Positions 5,650 to 7,991 of a stretch of 7,991 nt of DNA are shown here, one piece after another; within the stretch, counting starts at the first letter, position 1; each line of letters begins with the position of its first letter. Source of the DNA: Chloroflexota bacterium (GTDB taxonomy: Bacteria; Chloroflexota; UBA6077); NCBI GenBank assembly GCA_023380955.1, contig JAMCTB010000168.1, forward strand, positions 1 through 7,991. Direction: 5' to 3'. The notes under the pieces are model-generated. The model had not been told where the DNA came from, searched no databases, and worked only from the letters and a program-made list of their open reading frames with translations. A program made the translations under genes and the position numbers.

Positions 5650-7935
5650 GTGCGGCTCATGGAAGCGGTGGCAAAAGGAAATCGGCTCGTGGCGCTGGTG
5701 GCCCAACGGCGTGCTGAGGTGGAAGGGGCCGGTCCTTCGGACCTGTACGGCATGGGCACCGTGGCCCGGGTTCTCCAACTGGTGAAGCAGCCCCAGGGAG
5801 GGTTGACTGTGGCCATCCAGGGGCTGGAACGGGTCAAGATCCTGGAGTACATCGGGGAGCAGCCCTACCTGGTGGCGAAGACCGAGCTGAGGCCGGAGGT
5901 AGAAGAGCGCACGCCGGAGGTGGAGGCGCTGCGCCGCAACCTGCTGACGCTCTTCCAAAGGGTGGTTGAGCTCTCCAACTACCTGCCCAACGAGCTGAGT
6001 GCGGCGGCCGCCAACATCACCGACCCCCGAGAGTTCGCCTACCTGGTAGCTTCCAGCGTCCGGGGGGAGGTGGCATTCAAGCAGACCCTCCTGGAGGTGG
6101 ACTCGATCCGCGAGAAGCTGCAGATGCTCACCGACCACCTGCAGCGCGAGATCGAGGTCATGGAGATCAGCGAGAGCATCCGCGCCCGGGCTCAAGAGAG
6201 GATCAGCAAGAGCCAGCGGGAGTACATCCTTCGGGAGCAGCTTCGGGCGATCCAGCGAGAGCTGGGCGAGGAAGAGGTGCAAAGCCGGGAGGTCACCGAG
6301 ATCCGGCAGCGGATCCAGGAGGCACATCTGCCGCAGGATGCCCGCCAGGAAGCGGATCGGGAGCTGGCCCGCCTGGCTCAGCTGCCCGCGGTGTCGCCGG
6401 AGCACGGGATCATCCTCACCTACCTGGACTGGCTGGCCGGCCTGCCCTGGAGCAAGACCACCGGCGGCAAGATCGACGTGCAGCACGCCCACCAGGTGCT
6501 GGACGAGGACCACTACGACCTGGAACAGATCAAGGAGCGCATCCTGGAGTACCTTGCGGTGCGCAAGCTGAAGGAGGAGCGGACCGGCAAGGAGCCCGGA
6601 GAGGAGGGGACCATGCGAGAGCCGATCCTCTGCCTGGTCGGGCCCCCGGGTGTGGGGAAGACCTCCCTGGGCCAGTCCATCGCCAGGGCCATGGGGCGCA
6701 AGTTCATCCGCATCTCCCTGGGAGGGGTCCGGGACGAGGCCGAGATCCGAGGACACCGGCGCACGTACGTGGGGGCCCTGCCGGGCCGGATCATCCAGGC
6801 GATCCGTCGGGTCGGCACGGCCGACCCCGTCTTCATGCTGGACGAGGTCGATAAGCTGGCCGTGGGATACCAGGGCGACCCGGCGGCAGCCCTCCTGGAG
6901 GTGTTGGACCCCGCCCAGAACAACAGCTTCACCGACAGCTACCTGGGAGTGCCCTTCGACCTCTCCCGGGTGATGTTCGTCACTACCGCCAACAACCTCG
7001 ACACCATCCCCAGTCCGCTGCTGGATAGGATGGAGGTGCTGGAGCTGGCGGGGTACACGGAGGAGGAGAAGCTGCGCATAGCCCGGCGCTACCTGGTGCC
7101 GAAGCAGCTGCGAGCCCATGGTCTGGCTCCCAACGAGGTGACCTTCGACGACGGGGCGCTGCGGGCCATCATCCAGGAGTACACCCGAGAGGCCGGCGTT
7201 CGCAGCCTGGAGCGGCAGGTCGCCAACGTCTGCCGCAAGACGGCCCGGCAGTTGGCTGAGGGAGCCGAAGGTCCCATCGGCATCAACGCCCCCTCGGTCC
7301 ACGACTACCTGGGAAGGCCGCGCTTCTACGCCGAGGTAGCCGAGCGCACGGACCGTCCCGGGGTGGCCACGGGTCTCGCCTGGACCCCCACGGGGGGCGA
7401 CATCATCTTCGTCGAGGCCACCATGATGCAGGGTCGCAACAACCGGCTGATCCTGACCGGAATGCTGGGCGACGTGATGCGCGAGTCCGCCCAGACGGCC
7501 CTCTCCTACGTCCGCTCCAACGCCACCCGCCTCGGCATCGACCCGGTCATCTTCGAGGATAAGGACCTCCACATCCACGTCCCCGCCGGAGCCATCCCCA
7601 AGGACGGGCCCTCGGCGGGCGTGACCATGGCGACGGCCCTGGCATCCCTGGTGACCGGCCGGGTGGTGCGCCACGACGTAGCGATGACCGGCGAGGTCAC
7701 CCTGCGCGGAAAGGTGCTGCCCGTAGGGGGGATCAAAGAGAAGGTGCTGGCAGCCCATCGAGCGGGGCTGCGCACGGTGATCCTGCCGAAACGGAACGAG
7801 GGCGATCTAGAGGAAGTGCCCGAAGAGCTCCGGAAGGAGATGCGCTTCGTCCTGGTGGACACCGTAGACCATCTGCTCAAGGAGTCGCTGACGTCTCCCT
7901 TGGCGGAGGTCAACCCGGAGCGGCTGGCAGCGTAG
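5650..7935 (+). CDS. lon: Lon protease (endopeptidase La), ATP-dependent, with a shortened or damaged N-terminus
   Basis: Lon is a cytoplasmic hexameric AAA+ serine protease that unfolds and degrades damaged and regulatory proteins. I chose GTG at 5650 (761 residues) because AGGAG lies six bases upstream. The same frame is open to a TTG at 5545 (796 residues), but that extension does not look like Lon, and ATG at 5659 lacks a ribosome site. From this start: rest of the LON substrate-binding domain to about 160; coiled coil about 165-230 with SKSQREYILREQLRAIQREL; AAA+ module with Walker A GPPGVGKTS at 331-339, Walker B MLDEVDK around D398/E399, sensor-1 TTANN, arginine finger LLDRME and sensor-2 TREAGVRSLER; protease domain about 565-750 with Ser655 in PKDGPSAG and Lys698 in GGIKEK. 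All catalytic residues are intact. Relative to usual lengths (770-800) about 30 residues of the first beta-strands are lost, which may weaken substrate binding. I see no CIRCE heat-shock operator upstream. Confidence 0.92.
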   Translation: MRLMEAVAKGNRLVALVAQRRAEVEGAGPSDLYGMGTVARVLQLVKQPQGGLTVAIQGLERVKILEYIGEQPYLVAKTELRPEVEERTPEVEALRRNLLTLFQRVVELSNYLPNELSAAAANITDPREFAYLVASSVRGEVAFKQTLLEVDSIREKLQMLTDHLQREIEVMEISESIRARAQERISKSQREYILREQLRAIQRELGEEEVQSREVTEIRQRIQEAHLPQDARQEADRELARLAQLPAVSPEHGIILTYLDWLAGLPWSKTTGGKIDVQHAHQVLDEDHYDLEQIKERILEYLAVRKLKEERTGKEPGEEGTMREPILCLVGPPGVGKTSLGQSIARAMGRKFIRISLGGVRDEAEIRGHRRTYVGALPGRIIQAIRRVGTADPVFMLDEVDKLAVGYQGDPAAALLEVLDPAQNNSFTDSYLGVPFDLSRVMFVTTANNLDTIPSPLLDRMEVLELAGYTEEEKLRIARRYLVPKQLRAHGLAPNEVTFDDGALRAIIQEYTREAGVRSLERQVANVCRKTARQLAEGAEGPIGINAPSVHDYLGRPRFYAEVAERTDRPGVATGLAWTPTGGDIIFVEATMMQGRNNRLILTGMLGDVMRESAQTALSYVRSNATRLGIDPVIFEDKDLHIHVPAGAIPKDGPSAGVTMATALASLVTGRVVRHDVAMTGEVTLRGKVLPVGGIKEKVLAAHRAGLRTVILPKRNEGDLEEVPEELRKEMRFVLVDTVDHLLKESLTSPLAEVNPERLAA

Positions 7936-7943
7936 AACGGGGA

Positions 7944-7973
7944 AACGTAGGGCCGGACGCTCTGCCCTGCGTT
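7944..7973 (+). terminator. Hairpin downstream of lon, probable terminator
   Basis: AACGTAGGGC (7944-7953) pairs with GCCCTGCGTT (7964-7973) over ten base pairs, one of them G-T, with a ten-base loop. It begins eight bases after the lon stop codon. There is no strong T-run after it, so termination is plausible but not certain. The remaining bases to 7991 show no feature. Confidence 0.45.
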
Positions 7974-7991
7974 CTCCAGCTGCGTTTGCTC

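Noticed and set aside
5301..5717. 138-codon plus-strand open frame overlapping the small gene and lon 5' end
   Set aside because: It has no ribosome site, is antisense to the better supported 62-residue gene, and is out of frame with lon.
5557..7758. 733-codon open frame on the minus strand across lon
   Set aside because: It is a GC-rich shadow of lon: the translation is dominated by H, G, L, Q and V repeats with no motif, while the plus strand carries all Lon catalytic signatures.

Overview
The window is a GC-rich bacterial stretch of ordinary chromosomal genes, with no phage, transposon, CRISPR or RNA genes that I can see. Several traits together suggest Chloroflexota, probably an uncultured lineage: a VanW/YoaR-type membrane protein, a DUF2342 zincin-like protein (a family best known from Actinobacteria and Chloroflexota), and a GTAGGGGCGCAC-type intergenic palindrome. 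This assignment is inference, since there is no marker gene such as rRNA.

Layout. Positions 1-1741 (minus strand) hold a VanW-family protein with an N-terminal membrane anchor and two peptidoglycan-binding-4-like regions; its C-terminus lies beyond the left edge. Diverging from it, 1765-2470 (plus) is the wreck of a YegS/DAGK-type lipid kinase. Its fragments lie in three reading frames and a central block is missing. Seventeen bases later comes an intact DUF2342 zincin-like protein (2488-3666, plus). An exported N-acetylmuramoyl-L-alanine amidase (3751-4482, minus) converges on it. From a shared upstream region, a UPF0173-type metallo-beta-lactamase-fold hydrolase (4641-5276, plus) diverges from the amidase and has a very clear extended -10 promoter and Shine-Dalgarno site. 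A perfect 12-bp palindrome separates it from a 62-residue acidic protein on the minus strand (5324-5512). That small gene diverges from a Lon protease (5650-7935, plus), whose N-terminal beta-strands are encoded only in broken, frame-shifted form upstream of the usable start. A hairpin follows lon.

How the genes fit together. VanW protein, amidase and (formerly) lipid kinase all concern the cell envelope, and the DUF2342 protein appears membrane-anchored. The hydrolase and Lon look like housekeeping. I do not see a new defence or biosynthetic system. The points that merit a second look are the two damaged 5' ends (lipid kinase and lon), the small minus-strand gene whose promoter lies in the former lon coding sequence, and the palindromic repeat.
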